Below, piece by piece: positions 31,864 through 42,744 of a stretch of 64,000 nucleotides of DNA (its first letter is position 1; each line of letters starts with the position of its first letter). The notes beneath the pieces were generated by a model. The model was not told the origin of the DNA, did no database searches, and saw nothing but the letters and a program-made list of their open reading frames with translations. The translations under genes and the position numbers were made by a program. This DNA is from Nostoc sp. S13 (GTDB lineage: Bacteria; Cyanobacteriota; Cyanobacteriia; Cyanobacteriales; Nostocaceae). The stretch lies in the NCBI RefSeq assembly GCF_029379315.1, contig NZ_JAQYWQ010000001.1, positions 62,001 through 126,000 of the forward strand, given 5' to 3'.

Positions 31864-32887
31864 AACCCAAGTTGCTAGTTATGTTGTTGAGCGATCGCAT
31901 GGGGTAATTTAAGCAATAAAATCCCCTCCAGAGAGAAAAGTAGGAGGGGAATATGCTTAATGAAATAATTACCATCTATGCTATCATCGACGACTTGTTA
32001 AAAGCGCTGGGACATGATGAAGATTGTCGGCGTCAGGTGAGCGACGCAGAAATTATCACAACGGCAATAATTGCAGCGATATTCTTTTATGGGAATCATA
32101 GCAAGGCTTGTAGCTATATGAAAGACCATAATTTGATCCCAGATATGTTAGAAAAATCACGTTTTAATCGGCGATTACATAATGTCTCAATGCTGATCAA
32201 CGATTTATTTCATCAACTAGGAATGATCCTAAAAGAGACTAGTGATTGTACTGAATATCTTTTAGACTCATTTCCTATACCAATGTGTGATAATATTCGG
32301 ATTTTCAATGTTAGATTAATTAAGTCAAAGGAATACAGGGGTTATATTGCCTCTAAAAAACGTTATTTCTATGGGGTTAGAGTCCAGCTATTAACCACTA
32401 AGAGCGGAATTCCAGTAGAATTTGTATTTCTACCGGGTAGCGCTTCTGATGTGCGTGCATTAAACGCCTTACCGTTAAATCTACCGTCAGGTAGCGAAGT
32501 ATATGGTGATTCGGCATACACTGATTACACTGTTGAAGACGATCTCGAACAAACCAGTCAAATATTCTTGAAAGTGATGCGTAAAAAAAATTCCAAGCGT
32601 CAAGATGAACCGTGGAATAAGTATATTAAACAACATACTAGACATTATATTGAAACAGTGTTTAGTAGCATCACTTGTGTATTCCCAAAATCAATTCATG
32701 CAGTGACATATGAAGGGTTTTTACTGAAGGTTGAAGCATTTATTTTTGCATTTACCCTCCAACAAGCATTCATCAAATGAGCTAAATTTAATACTTTAAG
32801 CTGATTCGACACTTATACTTTTGATTGAGTCAAAGTGGTGGTTGCATTCAGTAGTAAATTTGTATTTGGTAACTCGCAACTTAGGTT
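31864..32887 (+). mobile_element. complete IS982-family insertion sequence
   Basis: Terminal inverted repeats AACCCAAGTTGCTAGTTA (31864-31881) and reverse complement of 32870-32887 AACCTAAGTTGCGAGTTA (16/18); AAT flanks both ends; transposase within. Confidence 0.8.
31953..32780 (+). CDS. IS982 family transposase
   Basis: SDAEIITTAIIAAIFFYGNHSKAC, SRFNRRLH, LLDSFPIPMCD, GDSAYTDY, RHYIETVFSSI. Confidence 0.9.
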   Translation: MLNEIITIYAIIDDLLKALGHDEDCRRQVSDAEIITTAIIAAIFFYGNHSKACSYMKDHNLIPDMLEKSRFNRRLHNVSMLINDLFHQLGMILKETSDCTEYLLDSFPIPMCDNIRIFNVRLIKSKEYRGYIASKKRYFYGVRVQLLTTKSGIPVEFVFLPGSASDVRALNALPLNLPSGSEVYGDSAYTDYTVEDDLEQTSQIFLKVMRKKNSKRQDEPWNKYIKQHTRHYIETVFSSITCVFPKSIHAVTYEGFLLKVEAFIFAFTLQQAFIK

Positions 32888-32996
32888 AATATATTTTCCA
32901 AATGGGGGAACCTACTGATTAAATTAAGCCTTGGTGTAATTGAAAATGTTGTAGAGTATAGAATTGTCCTAAGTATTGCCTTACGCAACTCACCCT

Positions 32997-34202
32997 ATGA
33001 CTACCGCACCCTTAAGCTGGCAAGAACTAGAAACCCTCACGGACTATCAAATAGATACCGTTAATGGTCTCACCAACGCTAAAGCCAGGTTGCGCTTGTT
33101 TGGTCAGCCCGAATCTGATGTGCGGGTAACGCTGTACCGCGATAACCACGCCTGGTGTCCTTACTGTCAAAAAGTTTGGTTATGGCTAGAGGAAAAACAG
33201 ATCCCCTATCGCATCGAAAAAGTGACAATGTTCTGCTATGGGGAGAAAGAAAGTTGGTACAAGCGTAAGGTACCATCAGGAATGCTCCCCGCGATCGAGC
33301 TAGATGGATGGATTATTAAGGAAAGCGATGACATTTTGATCGCCTTAGAAAAGGTTTTTGATCCATTGAGCCAAGGGATGGAAGACCGCATGGTGCTTCC
33401 TCTACGTCAATTAGAACGACTTTTATTTAGAGCCTGGTGCGCTTGGCTGTGCTCTAGAGCAGGTTCTTCTCAACAAGAACAACGCAACCGAGAACAATTT
33501 ATCGGAGTGGTGGCTATGGTCGAGTCGGCTCTGGGTCGCACCCCAGGGCCTTACTTTCTAGATAGCTTCGGCATCGTCGATGTCATTTTTACGCCCTATG
33601 TTGAACGGATGAATGCAAGCCTTTACTACTACAAGGGCTACTCCCTGCGGGAAGAAAACTCTCGCTTGAGGGCATGGTTTGCGGCAATGGAAAGCCGACC
33701 AACCTACTGCGGTACCCAGAGCGACTTTCACACCCACGTACATGATTTGCCGCCCCAGATGGGGGGCTGTTGGGAAAACGGCGAAACCCAGATGCTTCTC
33801 AATAAAGCGCGGGTGGATAATGGTTCCTGGTTTGGGCTACCAGATGTTACTTATCCAGAACCTGAAAACTCCCGTATGGAAGCTCTTCAACGAACTATCG
33901 AACACCGCATCAATATTATCCGAGTCAACCCCTTAGATGATAAATTGTTTGACCAAGCCCTACGTTGTGCTTTAACACACATGATGACCGATGAAGATTG
34001 TCTACCCCCATCGGGATCTGATGTTGCTCTCCGATATTTGCGCGATCGCATTAATGTACCCCGAGACATGTCCATCTACGCAGCCAAGCGATTGAGGGAA
34101 TCCTTAGAGAAAACCGCAGCCCTTGCGGGTGATGGGCAGCCAGACCCCATTCCCACTAAGCATCGACGAGATCAAGACCCGTCTAACTTTGTCATCAAGT
34201 AG
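32997..34202 (+). CDS. glutathione S-transferase family protein
   Basis: [46 protein letters not shown]. Confidence 0.85.
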   Translation: MTTAPLSWQELETLTDYQIDTVNGLTNAKARLRLFGQPESDVRVTLYRDNHAWCPYCQKVWLWLEEKQIPYRIEKVTMFCYGEKESWYKRKVPSGMLPAIELDGWIIKESDDILIALEKVFDPLSQGMEDRMVLPLRQLERLLFRAWCAWLCSRAGSSQQEQRNREQFIGVVAMVESALGRTPGPYFLDSFGIVDVIFTPYVERMNASLYYYKGYSLREENSRLRAWFAAMESRPTYCGTQSDFHTHVHDLPPQMGGCWENGETQMLLNKARVDNGSWFGLPDVTYPEPENSRMEALQRTIEHRINIIRVNPLDDKLFDQALRCALTHMMTDEDCLPPSGSDVALRYLRDRINVPRDMSIYAAKRLRESLEKTAALAGDGQPDPIPTKHRRDQDPSNFVIK

Positions 34203-34515
34203 AATTTAGGCACCCATCCTGGCAGATCGCGCTCCTCTAACAGTTAAGAGTGTCACTAATGTGGAAATCATCTATATTATAGTAAATTAAAGGGTTTAAG
34301 ACCCCTACGTCTATGCGTAGCGGGGAGTCGGAGCCACTCCGCCTCCGATCAGTTTCAGGCGGTGTTTAAATCCCCGTCTGAAAATGTCTAAAATGTTTGA
34401 ATTTTGAATGCGTGAATTTTGAATTGTTAATGGTGACTGACACCGATTCACTTTGAAATGCTTTATCCCGAATATTTTACTTGCTACCACCAGTCTAGTT
34501 TAAGTGTTTGTATCT

Positions 34516-34632
34516 CGTTGATAAGTATTTGAAACTGATTAATGAAGTTACGAACTCCGTTAATCAGTCTTGAATATTCGTGAATGGGGCTACGAACTGT
34601 GTTAATAAGTCTTTAAGACTCGTCAATGAAGT
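34516..34632. repeat. imperfect 42-bp tandem repeat, about 2.8 copies
   Basis: cgttgataagtatttgaaactgattaatgaagttacgaactc / cgttaatcagtcttgaatattcgtgaatggggctacgaactg / tgttaataagtctttaagactcgtcaatgaagt. Confidence 0.6.
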
Positions 34633-34744
34633 CTTTTTTCCTAGTGGACGAGTGAAGCGAATAGAATTCGGGGAGTTTACGGGCATATAAACGGAGGCGT
34701 ACCCCTGCTCTTAAGCGAACTACGTTTAGCGTTCCGTAAAAGTC

Positions 34745-34847
34745 TATAGCAATCCTAAATCATTCGCAAACAACAAGATCCCCGACTTCTTAAAGAAGTC
34801 GGGGATCTGAGGCTGACGATTTTCACTAATCAAATAGGATTGCTATA
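34745..34847. mobile_element. MITE, copy A (TATAGCAATCCTA/TAGGATTGCTATA)
   Basis: 13-bp perfect terminal inverted repeat and internal CCCCGACTTCTTTAAGAAGTCGGGG-type stem; inverted second copy at 38642-38741. Confidence 0.8.
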
Positions 34848-35390
34848 CTATCTACCTGCTGCTATCAAACGCTGATGCACTAAATACTCAAATTGATAAA
34901 GATAGGCAGCAATAATGACTCGAATTATGGTTTGGACTATCAGCAGAGGCTGCGCTTGAATCTTAAATAAACTGAACAAATTGAATAAATCAGGAGATGG
35001 CAAGAAAAGCATTATAATACCAAATGCGATGATTAGCGAGAGAATATTCACCAACCAGCCATACAATCCTTCCCACCAACTGATTAAACTAGGAAAAACT
35101 CCTGTTGTTGGCTCTGTTTGTGCTAGTTGGCTCTCAGGAAAGAAGCTATCTAAAAATCGATGCAGCCAATGGTGAACCAATGCGACTACCACGATGGGCA
35201 AAAGTTGGATTAGTAAACTTAATAAGTACAAGAACTTGACAGAAATAGGCTGGGGTAGGAAGTTAATCAGGGTGGAAATAATATTCCAAAAATAGACGAT
35301 CGCATACTGGAAACCAATCATTAACAAAATGAGCGCGATCGCATTTACCCAAAACCGGGGAGTAGGAATCCAAGATGGCCAATTTCGCAT
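34848..35390 (-). CDS. membrane protein of unknown function
   Basis: 180 aa, four or more hydrophobic segments. Confidence 0.6.
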   Translation of the reverse strand: MRNWPSWIPTPRFWVNAIALILLMIGFQYAIVYFWNIISTLINFLPQPISVKFLYLLSLLIQLLPIVVVALVHHWLHRFLDSFFPESQLAQTEPTTGVFPSLISWWEGLYGWLVNILSLIIAFGIIMLFLPSPDLFNLFSLFKIQAQPLLIVQTIIRVIIAAYLYQFEYLVHQRLIAAGR

Positions 35391-35678
35391 AAATTTTTTC
35401 TTAGTGGATGAAAGACTTTAATCGGAACTGGATTGAAATATTTTGGTGATTTTTTGCCAGTATAATCTATGCCAGAAAGTTAGTGGGGAATAAGTAGCGA
35501 TGCCTGCGGCGGGCTACGCCTACGCAGAAGATTGCCGGTGTATGGTAAGTTAAGAAAATTCTCCAGTCCGAAAAATCTGTTCAGCAGTCAAATTCAACTT
35601 TGGGAAAGCTAGCGACTGAATGCGGTCATTTTCCCTAAATTGCTTAACTTGATACTCACCTTCGATTAGTTGGTAAAT

Positions 35679-35985
35679 CTAGATAGTTGGTTGTTTAGGA
35701 TTGCCAATAAAGCGCCTACCACCTAAACCTAGATAGTCTACAATCCAATATTCAGAAATGCCTAAAGACTCGTAATCTTCTAGTTTTAAGGCATAATTAT
35801 CACTCCAGTTGGTTGAAAAAACTTCTACAACCAACTTGACGGAATTACCCTGCGTAATGATAGATTCTTTTTTCCAGCGTGGTTCATTCCTAACAGCTTG
35901 TCTATCAAGAACGATTACGTCTGGTTCATAATCTGAATCAGTGTTAACTGACTTGATGACGCATTCTTTAGGGATAAGAGAACTC
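35679..35985 (-). pseudogene. Uma2-type (DUF820) endonuclease, C-terminal remnant
   Basis: SLIPKECVIKSVNTDSDYEPDVIVLDRQ...GNSVKLVVEVFSTNWSDNYALKLEDYESLGISEYWIVD; N-terminus replaced by MFS sequence. Confidence 0.75.
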
Positions 35986-36241
35986 GCCAACCAGCCTGAG
36001 TGCCAATCCATGTCCCTAAAGGCGCGGCGATCGCTGTGGTTACGCCGCCTGTCACCAGGGCAACTGCACGACCCTGCCAGGCTAATCCGACGAGGACACT
36101 AGCAAATGTAACGGCTGCTAGCATAAAGAGTCCTGCCATTAGTGCTAAACCGATACGTGCCAGCATCAGTATCCAGTAGTTAGTTGATAGTCCCGCTAAA
36201 AGATTCATCGCGGAAAAGCCTGTCAAACTCATGTTAACCAT
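35978..36241 (-). pseudogene. MFS transporter fragment
   Basis: MLARIGLALMAGLFMLAAVTFASVLV...GRAVALVTGGVTTAIAAPLGTWIGTQAGWR, truncated at both sides. Confidence 0.75.
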
Positions 36242-36369
36242 CTTTTGTCACTTTAAGCAGAGGAAAATATAAATCAGCATTATTTAGGTAAACAAACACT
36301 GAACTTGTAAGGCTATAAATAATAGATTGAAGTTTAGAAAAGCCCAGATATAATTACAGGGCTTAACTG

Positions 36370-36554
36370 ATCCTGCTCTCAGAAAGTATGGTGAATTAAA
36401 GGCAGAACTCCGTAGAAGAGGACAAACAATTGCTGAATTTGATTTACTAATTGCTAGTGTTGCAGTTGCAGAAAATTACATTTTAGTAACAAACAATACT
36501 CGTCACTACAGCCGCATTTCTAATTTACAGTTGGAGAACTGGATTTCACCTTAA
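36370..36554 (+). pseudogene. PIN-domain (VapC-like) C-terminal remnant
   Basis: LRKYGELKAELRRRGQTIAEFDLLIASVAVAENYILVTNNTRHYSRISNLQLENWISP*. Confidence 0.75.
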
Positions 36555-36570
36555 AAAATATTATGTAAAA

Positions 36571-36720
36571 TAACGTGAGTTCGATGAACCTCTCCCGGAC
36601 AGCCTCCCTCTCCGAAACGGAAAGGGAGGAGCAATGAAAAATTCAGCTTTTTGCTCCCCTCTCCGCATCGGAGAGGGGCTGCTCTTGAGAGGTCAAATAA
36701 AACTTGTTGAACTCACGTTA
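36571..36720. repeat. 150-bp MITE-like element, TAACGTGAGTTC/GAACTCACGTTA ends
   Basis: 12-bp perfect terminal inverted repeats at 36571-36582 and 36709-36720. Confidence 0.6.
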
Positions 36721-36826
36721 AAATAGAAATAACTATAGGGATAATTTATTTTTTGCAAGTCTCTAACAACGCTTAACCTGATTGCAAAAAAGCATTAAAT
36801 ATGACTTTTTTTGATAGAGTGATGCT

Positions 36827-37867
36827 TTGTCGATCGCGGAAATCTCTATGTCCCGGATATCGCTCCCCCAATCGCTCCATCCAAACCTACCTCTCATGGC
36901 TCTTGCGCCCATGCAGGATGTGACAAACCTCTGGTTTATGAAAGTCATTGCCCACTACGGCAGCCCTGACTACTTCTTCACCGAGTATTTCCGCGTGAAT
37001 GATACCTCACGGCTCAATCGTAACATTCTGGCAGCAATCACCGAAAACGACACGGGTCGCCCCGTTTTTGCTCAAATGATTGGCGAAAGCATTCCAGACT
37101 TAGTAAGAACAGCAAAGGAACTCTGCAACTATAATATCGCTGGAGTTGACTTGAACATGGGCTGTCCAGCACCTAGAATCTATCGCAAAAATGTTGGGGG
37201 TGGATTGCTGCTCTCACTAGAAAAAGTGGATCGGATTTTGGGAGAACTGCGTTCTGCTGTGAACGATCGCCCTTTGACCGTCAAGATGCGCGTAGGCTTT
37301 GAAAATACAGATACCTTTTACGAAATTTTAGATATAATCAATCGCCACAGCATTGATTTGCTGAGTTTGCATGGTCGCACGGTGAAAGATATGTACCACG
37401 GGGCTGTGAAATATGATTTGATCGCAAAAGCGGTGAAACGGGTTGATTGTCCAGTGCTTGCCAATGGAAATATCCATTCTGCAACAACTGCCCTTAAAGT
37501 GCTTTCTCAAACGGGCGCGGCGGGTGTGATGGTGGGACGCTGGGCGATCGGAAATCCTTGGCTTTTTAATCAAATTCGCCAGGCTTTGCGCTTCGAGCCG
37601 ATCACGCCCGTTCCTTTAGTAGAGGTACGCAACTATATTGATCGTTTATGGCAAACCCCCACAGCGGCAACTATGCCGGTGCGATCGCGTGTAGGCTATC
37701 TCAAAATGTTCCTCAACTACATTGCCCTGAGTGTTGACGCTGAAGGTGATTTCCTGCGGCTGATGCGACAGACGCAGACCGAGGTAGAACTGTTAAACCT
37801 CTGCGATCGCGTTTTCCTTGCTGATCTGACGAAAACTTTAGCCTTAGCACCCTACTCAGGTGTGTAA
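36827..37867 (+). CDS. tRNA-dihydrouridine synthase family protein
   Basis: LALAPMQDVTNLWF, GVDLNMGCPAPRIYRKNVGGGLL, LTVKMRVGFE, LSLHGRTVKDMYHG, VLANGNI. Start may be ATG 36848. Confidence 0.9.
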   Translation: MSIAEISMSRISLPQSLHPNLPLMALAPMQDVTNLWFMKVIAHYGSPDYFFTEYFRVNDTSRLNRNILAAITENDTGRPVFAQMIGESIPDLVRTAKELCNYNIAGVDLNMGCPAPRIYRKNVGGGLLLSLEKVDRILGELRSAVNDRPLTVKMRVGFENTDTFYEILDIINRHSIDLLSLHGRTVKDMYHGAVKYDLIAKAVKRVDCPVLANGNIHSATTALKVLSQTGAAGVMVGRWAIGNPWLFNQIRQALRFEPITPVPLVEVRNYIDRLWQTPTAATMPVRSRVGYLKMFLNYIALSVDAEGDFLRLMRQTQTEVELLNLCDRVFLADLTKTLALAPYSGV

Positions 37868-37953
37868 CCTGGTTGCTATTTCGCTAGTTCTTTGCTGGTT
37901 TTCCATAGTTGTAAAATTGGATTTTACCTTAAAAAGTATTAGACAAAATATAA

Positions 37954-38181
37954 ATGACTACACAAGAGAAAAATCAACGTATTCAAATAAATTTAGATTT
38001 ATCACCAGAACTTTATGAAACACTAAATAATCTGGCGCAACATATTAATGGAGATAATGCTGAGGTGCTGTTAAAGGCACTTGCATTGATGGAAGTAGCT
38101 GTAGAAGCCAAACAAAAAGGCAAGCATATCTGGCTTGCAGATGATAATCAAAATCTTGAAACTGAAATTATTGGCATCTAA
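37954..38181 (+). CDS. small hypothetical protein, possibly CopG-like
   Basis: RIQINLDLSPELYETLNNLAQHINGDNAEVLLKALALMEVAVEAKQKGKHIWL. Confidence 0.5.
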   Translation: MTTQEKNQRIQINLDLSPELYETLNNLAQHINGDNAEVLLKALALMEVAVEAKQKGKHIWLADDNQNLETEIIGI

Positions 38182-38186
38182 ACAGC

Positions 38187-38438
38187 ATGACAGATATAAC
38201 AGATTTATCAAAAATAATTGCCAGCAAAGGCGACAATCCACTAATTCTGTCAACTGGAAACTTGCAGTCACAAGAAGACGTAGAAGTTGAGCGAAAACTA
38301 CGAGAATTAAAGTTTAAACAAGAACTAAGAAAAGATTGGATTTTATTTATTGTCAGAGATGTAGTAATTTTTCCTGCCGCTATCCTTTTTATTTTTGTTG
38401 TCAGTGGTTATTCCTTATTTACTCAGATTCATCGGTAA
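38187..38438 (+). CDS. small hypothetical membrane protein
   Basis: 83 aa with a C-terminal TM segment; starts 5 nt after the previous ORF. Confidence 0.5.
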   Translation: MTDITDLSKIIASKGDNPLILSTGNLQSQEDVEVERKLRELKFKQELRKDWILFIVRDVVIFPAAILFIFVVSGYSLFTQIHR

Positions 38439-38641
38439 CTTATCATATAGGATTAATATTTGATTTCTGAAAAAGCTCGCTACAACTCGAAAAGCCTAAT
38501 TCCTAATTCCCTACTCCCTACTCCCCACTCCCCGCCTACGTAGATAATTTCAAAAATCAAATACTATTACTATAGTTAGTCGAATAAAAAGACCACTAAG
38601 AGATAATCGTTGTGTACTTCACCAACTTGAAATCTGCTGTA

Positions 38642-38741
38642 TATAGCAATCCTATCTGATTTGTAAAAATCCTGTCTAGAACCCCGACTTCTTAAAGAAG
38701 TCGGGGTTCTAACTTTTCACGAATGATTTAGGATTGCTATA
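38642..38741. mobile_element. MITE, copy B, inverted relative to 34745-34847
   Basis: TATAGCAATCCTA (38642-38654) / TAGGATTGCTATA (38729-38741); shared cccgacttcttaaagaagtcggg core. Confidence 0.8.
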
Positions 38742-38918
38742 GATGATACTTATGGTATAAATCTTCTGATAGAGACATTATAACAAGATGAAATTGTATT
38801 CTATTAACAATGTCGTTTTGAAAAAAATGCTTATAAGAAAAAGCGGTTTTTTATAAAGAATAGATGTCAAGAGAATTACGCAATATTATTACCAACAAAA
38901 ACAGAATGGAGTAAACAG

Positions 38919-39542
38919 ATGAAGTTTGTCCTAAGACGCCGCAGGTTGGGTCAATTGATGGTCGTCAGCACAGTAGCGGCTACGATCGCTAATTATGTAG
39001 GGAAAGGTGTAGCACAAACTCAAGTCAAAAAAACTACTCCAATGCTGGCAACTTCCACATCTGAGACTATGAAGGTGACGCTGCAAGTGAACGGAACAGC
39101 ACATAGTTTGCAGATTGAACCGGGTGTTACTTTACTTGATGCACTTCGGGAATATATCGGGCTAATTGGTACTAAAAAAGGTTGTGATCACGGTCAGTGT
39201 GGTGCTTGCACGGTGCTGGTTGATGGGCAGAGGATTAATTCATGCCTGACATTTGCAGTTATGCACACTGAGGCAGCGATCGCAACTATTGAAGGGCTGG
39301 AGCAAGGAAATAATCTGCACCCAATGCAAGCCGCATTTGTTGCCCACGATGCGTTTCAGTGCGGCTATTGCACACCGGGACAGATTTGTTCGGCGGTGGG
39401 TTTGGTGAACGAGGGACACGCTAAGTCGGATGCCGACATTCGTGAACTGATGAGCGGCAATATCTGCCGTTGTGGCGCTTATCCAAATATCGTGGCTGCT
39501 GTCCGCGATGTCTTAGAGGGGAAAAAAGATGCAGCCGTTTAG
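38919..39542 (+). CDS. 2Fe-2S subunit of a molybdenum hydroxylase (aldehyde oxidoreductase/PaoA-like)
   Basis: [53 protein letters not shown]-terminal RRRRLGQ signal-like segment. Confidence 0.92.
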   Translation: MKFVLRRRRLGQLMVVSTVAATIANYVGKGVAQTQVKKTTPMLATSTSETMKVTLQVNGTAHSLQIEPGVTLLDALREYIGLIGTKKGCDHGQCGACTVLVDGQRINSCLTFAVMHTEAAIATIEGLEQGNNLHPMQAAFVAHDAFQCGYCTPGQICSAVGLVNEGHAKSDADIRELMSGNICRCGAYPNIVAAVRDVLEGKKDAAV

Positions 39543-40512
39543 CTATAAGAAAACAGGACAAGCAGAGAATGCCGTGGCGTTGGTTGCCCCAGAGGTGCAA
39601 GCTGCTTACTTGGCAGGGGGTACAAGCTTAATTGATTTGATGAAGCTGAATGTACAGACCCCAACAGAGTTGGTTGACATTAACCCACTACCGCTAACCA
39701 AGATAGAAATCCAAGGTAACGGTGTACGGATTGGGGCAATGGCACGTAATAGCGATGTTGCCTATGATGCGATAATTCGGGAGCGTTACCCTGTGCTATC
39801 GGAGGCGTTGCTATCTGGGGCATCACCGCAACTGCGAAACATGGCAACAGTAGGCGGAAATTTGCTGCAACGTACCCGTTGTTACTACTTCCGCGACACA
39901 GCTTTCCCCTGCAATAAGCGCGTTCCCGGTTCAGGTTGTCCGGCAATCGAGGGCTACAACCGCATTCACGCGATTCTGGGCGCAAGCGATCGCTGTATTG
40001 CTACCCATCCCTCTGATATGGCTGTGGCAATGATCGCACTCGATGCAGTTGTGCAAACACGCGGGCCGAATGGAGAGCGCAGTATTCCCCTCGTCGATTT
40101 TCATCTCGTACCTGGCGATACACCAGAACGGGAGACAGTTTTACAACACGGAGAGTTAATAATTGGGGTTGATTTACCTGCTTCAACCTTTGCCAAGCGA
40201 TCGCACTATTTAAAAGTCCGCGATCGCGCCTCTTATGCTTTTGCAATGGCATCGGTTGCGGCAGCATTAGATATTCAAAATGGGATTATTCGTTCGGCAC
40301 GCATTGCCCTCGGTGGGGTAGGAACAAAGCCCTGGCGTGCTTACGAAGCTGAAAAAGCACTTTTGAACAAGCCCGCAAACCAGGCAACATTTCAAGCAGC
40401 AGCGTCAGTTGCGATCGCCGGAGCTAAACCTCAAAAATACAACGGGTTTAAGGTCGAACTGACTAAACGCACAATTGTGAAGGCGCTGGCAACAGTGGGA
40501 GGGATGGCATGA
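39529..40512 (+). CDS. FAD-binding subunit of a molybdenum hydroxylase (PaoB-like)
   Basis: [42 protein letters not shown]-like [10 protein letters not shown]. Confidence 0.92.
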   Translation: MQPFSYKKTGQAENAVALVAPEVQAAYLAGGTSLIDLMKLNVQTPTELVDINPLPLTKIEIQGNGVRIGAMARNSDVAYDAIIRERYPVLSEALLSGASPQLRNMATVGGNLLQRTRCYYFRDTAFPCNKRVPGSGCPAIEGYNRIHAILGASDRCIATHPSDMAVAMIALDAVVQTRGPNGERSIPLVDFHLVPGDTPERETVLQHGELIIGVDLPASTFAKRSHYLKVRDRASYAFAMASVAAALDIQNGIIRSARIALGGVGTKPWRAYEAEKALLNKPANQATFQAAASVAIAGAKPQKYNGFKVELTKRTIVKALATVGGMA

Positions 40513-42722
40513 ACACAGGCGATACAAATACAGTTGTCGGCAAACCGCTAAACAGAGTCGATGGACATCTCAAGGTAACGGGTGGCGCACGTTATTCGGC
40601 AGAGTTTCCGATCGCAAAAATGACTTATGGAGTCACAATTCAAAGCACGATCGCCAAAGGTAAAATCGCCCAAATCGATACAAAGGCGGCGGAACAAGTA
40701 CCAGGTGTATTAGCAGTAATTACCCACCTCAACGCACCCAAGGCATCTGGCGAAAAGGGCAACGGTCATAAGTTGCAAGTGCTGCAAGATAACACTATCC
40801 TATATAGCGGTCAGCACATTGGTGTTGTAGTTGCCGATACATTTGAACGAGCTATGTACGCTGCTTCTCTGGTGCAAGTTCGCTATGACGAAGAGAAACC
40901 GACCATCAACATGCGGAACAACCTTGCTAAGGCATACTTGCCTAAAGGTAAAATTCCTAAAGAGGAGCCGCCCGATTTAGCGCACGGCAATGTCAACCAG
41001 GGACTAGCGACTGCGGCTGTCCGTATCGAGCAAACCTATACCACACCGATCGAAAATCACAATCCAATGGAGCCTCATGCCACAACAGCAGTTTGGCAAG
41101 GCGATGAACTGCTGCTGTATGACGCAACTCAGGGAATCTTTTCGGCTCAACAAAAAGTTGCGGCGGTATTAGGAATTGAGCCAAAGAAAGTCCGCATTAT
41201 GTCTTACTTTGTGGGCGGTGGCTTCGGTTGCAAAGGTTCGGTTTGGTCGCATGTGCCTCTAGCGGCGATCGCAGCCCGGCAAGTTAATCGCCCAGTCAAA
41301 TTAGTTCTGGGACGGATACAAATGTATGGGCCTGTCGGCTTCCGACCAGAGACAATTCAACAGGTTTCTCTCGGTGCAACCCGCGAAGGCAAATTGACCG
41401 CTCTCCGACACGCTGGGACTTCCCAAACTTCAACATTCGATGAATTTATCGAACCTGTTGGTAAAAGCGCCCGGATGCTCTACGCTTGCCCGAATATCGA
41501 AACTAGCCACCGTCTGGTTCAACTCGATCAAGGAACACCAACCTTTATGCGGGCACCAGGCGAAGCTTCTGGGTCGTTTGCCTTAGAATCGGCAATGGAC
41601 GAACTGGCTTATGCGCTCAATATCGATCCGGTGGAACTGCGTCTGCGTAACCATGCTGATGTCGATCCCAGCAAAGGACTGCCCTGGTCGAGCAAGTCAC
41701 TTATCCAATGCTACAAATTAGGGGCAGAAAAGTTTGGCTGGCAGAAGCGCAATCCTCAGCCCCGTTCAATGCGAGACGGTAACTATTTGATCGGTTGGGG
41801 TATGGCGACAGCTACTTATCCTACCAACCGTTCCCCAGCAGCTGCGATCGCTCAAATTATGGCAGACGGTACAGCCGTGGTGCGGAGCGGTTCGCAAGAT
41901 ATTGGTACGGGAACTTATACTGTGATGACTCAAGTCGCAGCTGAAGCACTCGGTCTCCCACTTAACAAAGTCCGGTTTGAACTAGGCGATACGAAGATGC
42001 CAGAAACCCCCGTTTCCGGTGGTTCGCAAACCGCAGCCAGTGTCAGTTCGGCGGTGCATTTAGCGGGAAATCAAGCTCGCAGTCAGCTTTTGCAATTAGC
42101 ACTTGCCGATCAAAAATCGCCGCTTTATAGTTCAAACGCTGAGGATGTGATTGCCCAAAATGGCAGCTTTTTCTTAAAAAATAAATCGTCAGCAGCGGAA
42201 ACTTATGAGGCAATATTGGCACGGCATGGAATGAAAATGATCGAAGCGCGTGCAGATGCCAAGCCTGGAGAGGAACAAAAGAAGTTCTCAATGCACGCAT
42301 TTGGAGCGCAGTTTGCGGAAGTCCGCGTTGAACCTGACTTGGGTGAAGTGCGAGTAACGCGTTGGGTGGGAACTTTTGGCGTGGGACGCATACTCAATGC
42401 GAAAACAGCCAACAGTCAACTGATCGGTGGGATTATCTATGGTATTGGCATGGCGTTAATGGAACACACAGTAACAGACCCTCATTGGGGGCGCGTTGTC
42501 AACCATGATTTAGGTGAGTATCACGTACCAGTGAATGCAGACGTTCCTGATATTGAGGTGCTGTTCGTTGATGAACACGATCCACATATCAACCCGCTTG
42601 GTGTCAAAGGAATCGGTGAAATTGGGATTACTGGAAGTGCGGCGGCGATCGCTAACGCTGTTTATCATGCCACAGGTAAGCGCGTTCGTGATTTGCCAAT
42701 TACATTAGACAAGCTACTGTAG
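40509..42722 (+). CDS. molybdopterin-binding subunit of a molybdenum hydroxylase (PaoC-like)
   Basis: NRVDGHLKVTGGARYSAEF, NPMEPHATTAVW, VGGGFGCKG, MRAPGEASG, GSQDIGTGTYTVM, GVKGIGEIGITG. Confidence 0.93.
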   Translation: MNTGDTNTVVGKPLNRVDGHLKVTGGARYSAEFPIAKMTYGVTIQSTIAKGKIAQIDTKAAEQVPGVLAVITHLNAPKASGEKGNGHKLQVLQDNTILYSGQHIGVVVADTFERAMYAASLVQVRYDEEKPTINMRNNLAKAYLPKGKIPKEEPPDLAHGNVNQGLATAAVRIEQTYTTPIENHNPMEPHATTAVWQGDELLLYDATQGIFSAQQKVAAVLGIEPKKVRIMSYFVGGGFGCKGSVWSHVPLAAIAARQVNRPVKLVLGRIQMYGPVGFRPETIQQVSLGATREGKLTALRHAGTSQTSTFDEFIEPVGKSARMLYACPNIETSHRLVQLDQGTPTFMRAPGEASGSFALESAMDELAYALNIDPVELRLRNHADVDPSKGLPWSSKSLIQCYKLGAEKFGWQKRNPQPRSMRDGNYLIGWGMATATYPTNRSPAAAIAQIMADGTAVVRSGSQDIGTGTYTVMTQVAAEALGLPLNKVRFELGDTKMPETPVSGGSQTAASVSSAVHLAGNQARSQLLQLALADQKSPLYSSNAEDVIAQNGSFFLKNKSSAAETYEAILARHGMKMIEARADAKPGEEQKKFSMHAFGAQFAEVRVEPDLGEVRVTRWVGTFGVGRILNAKTANSQLIGGIIYGIGMALMEHTVTDPHWGRVVNHDLGEYHVPVNADVPDIEVLFVDEHDPHINPLGVKGIGEIGITGSAAAIANAVYHATGKRVRDLPITLDKLL

Positions 42723-42744
42723 ATAGATTTGGGATCGCCCGTTT

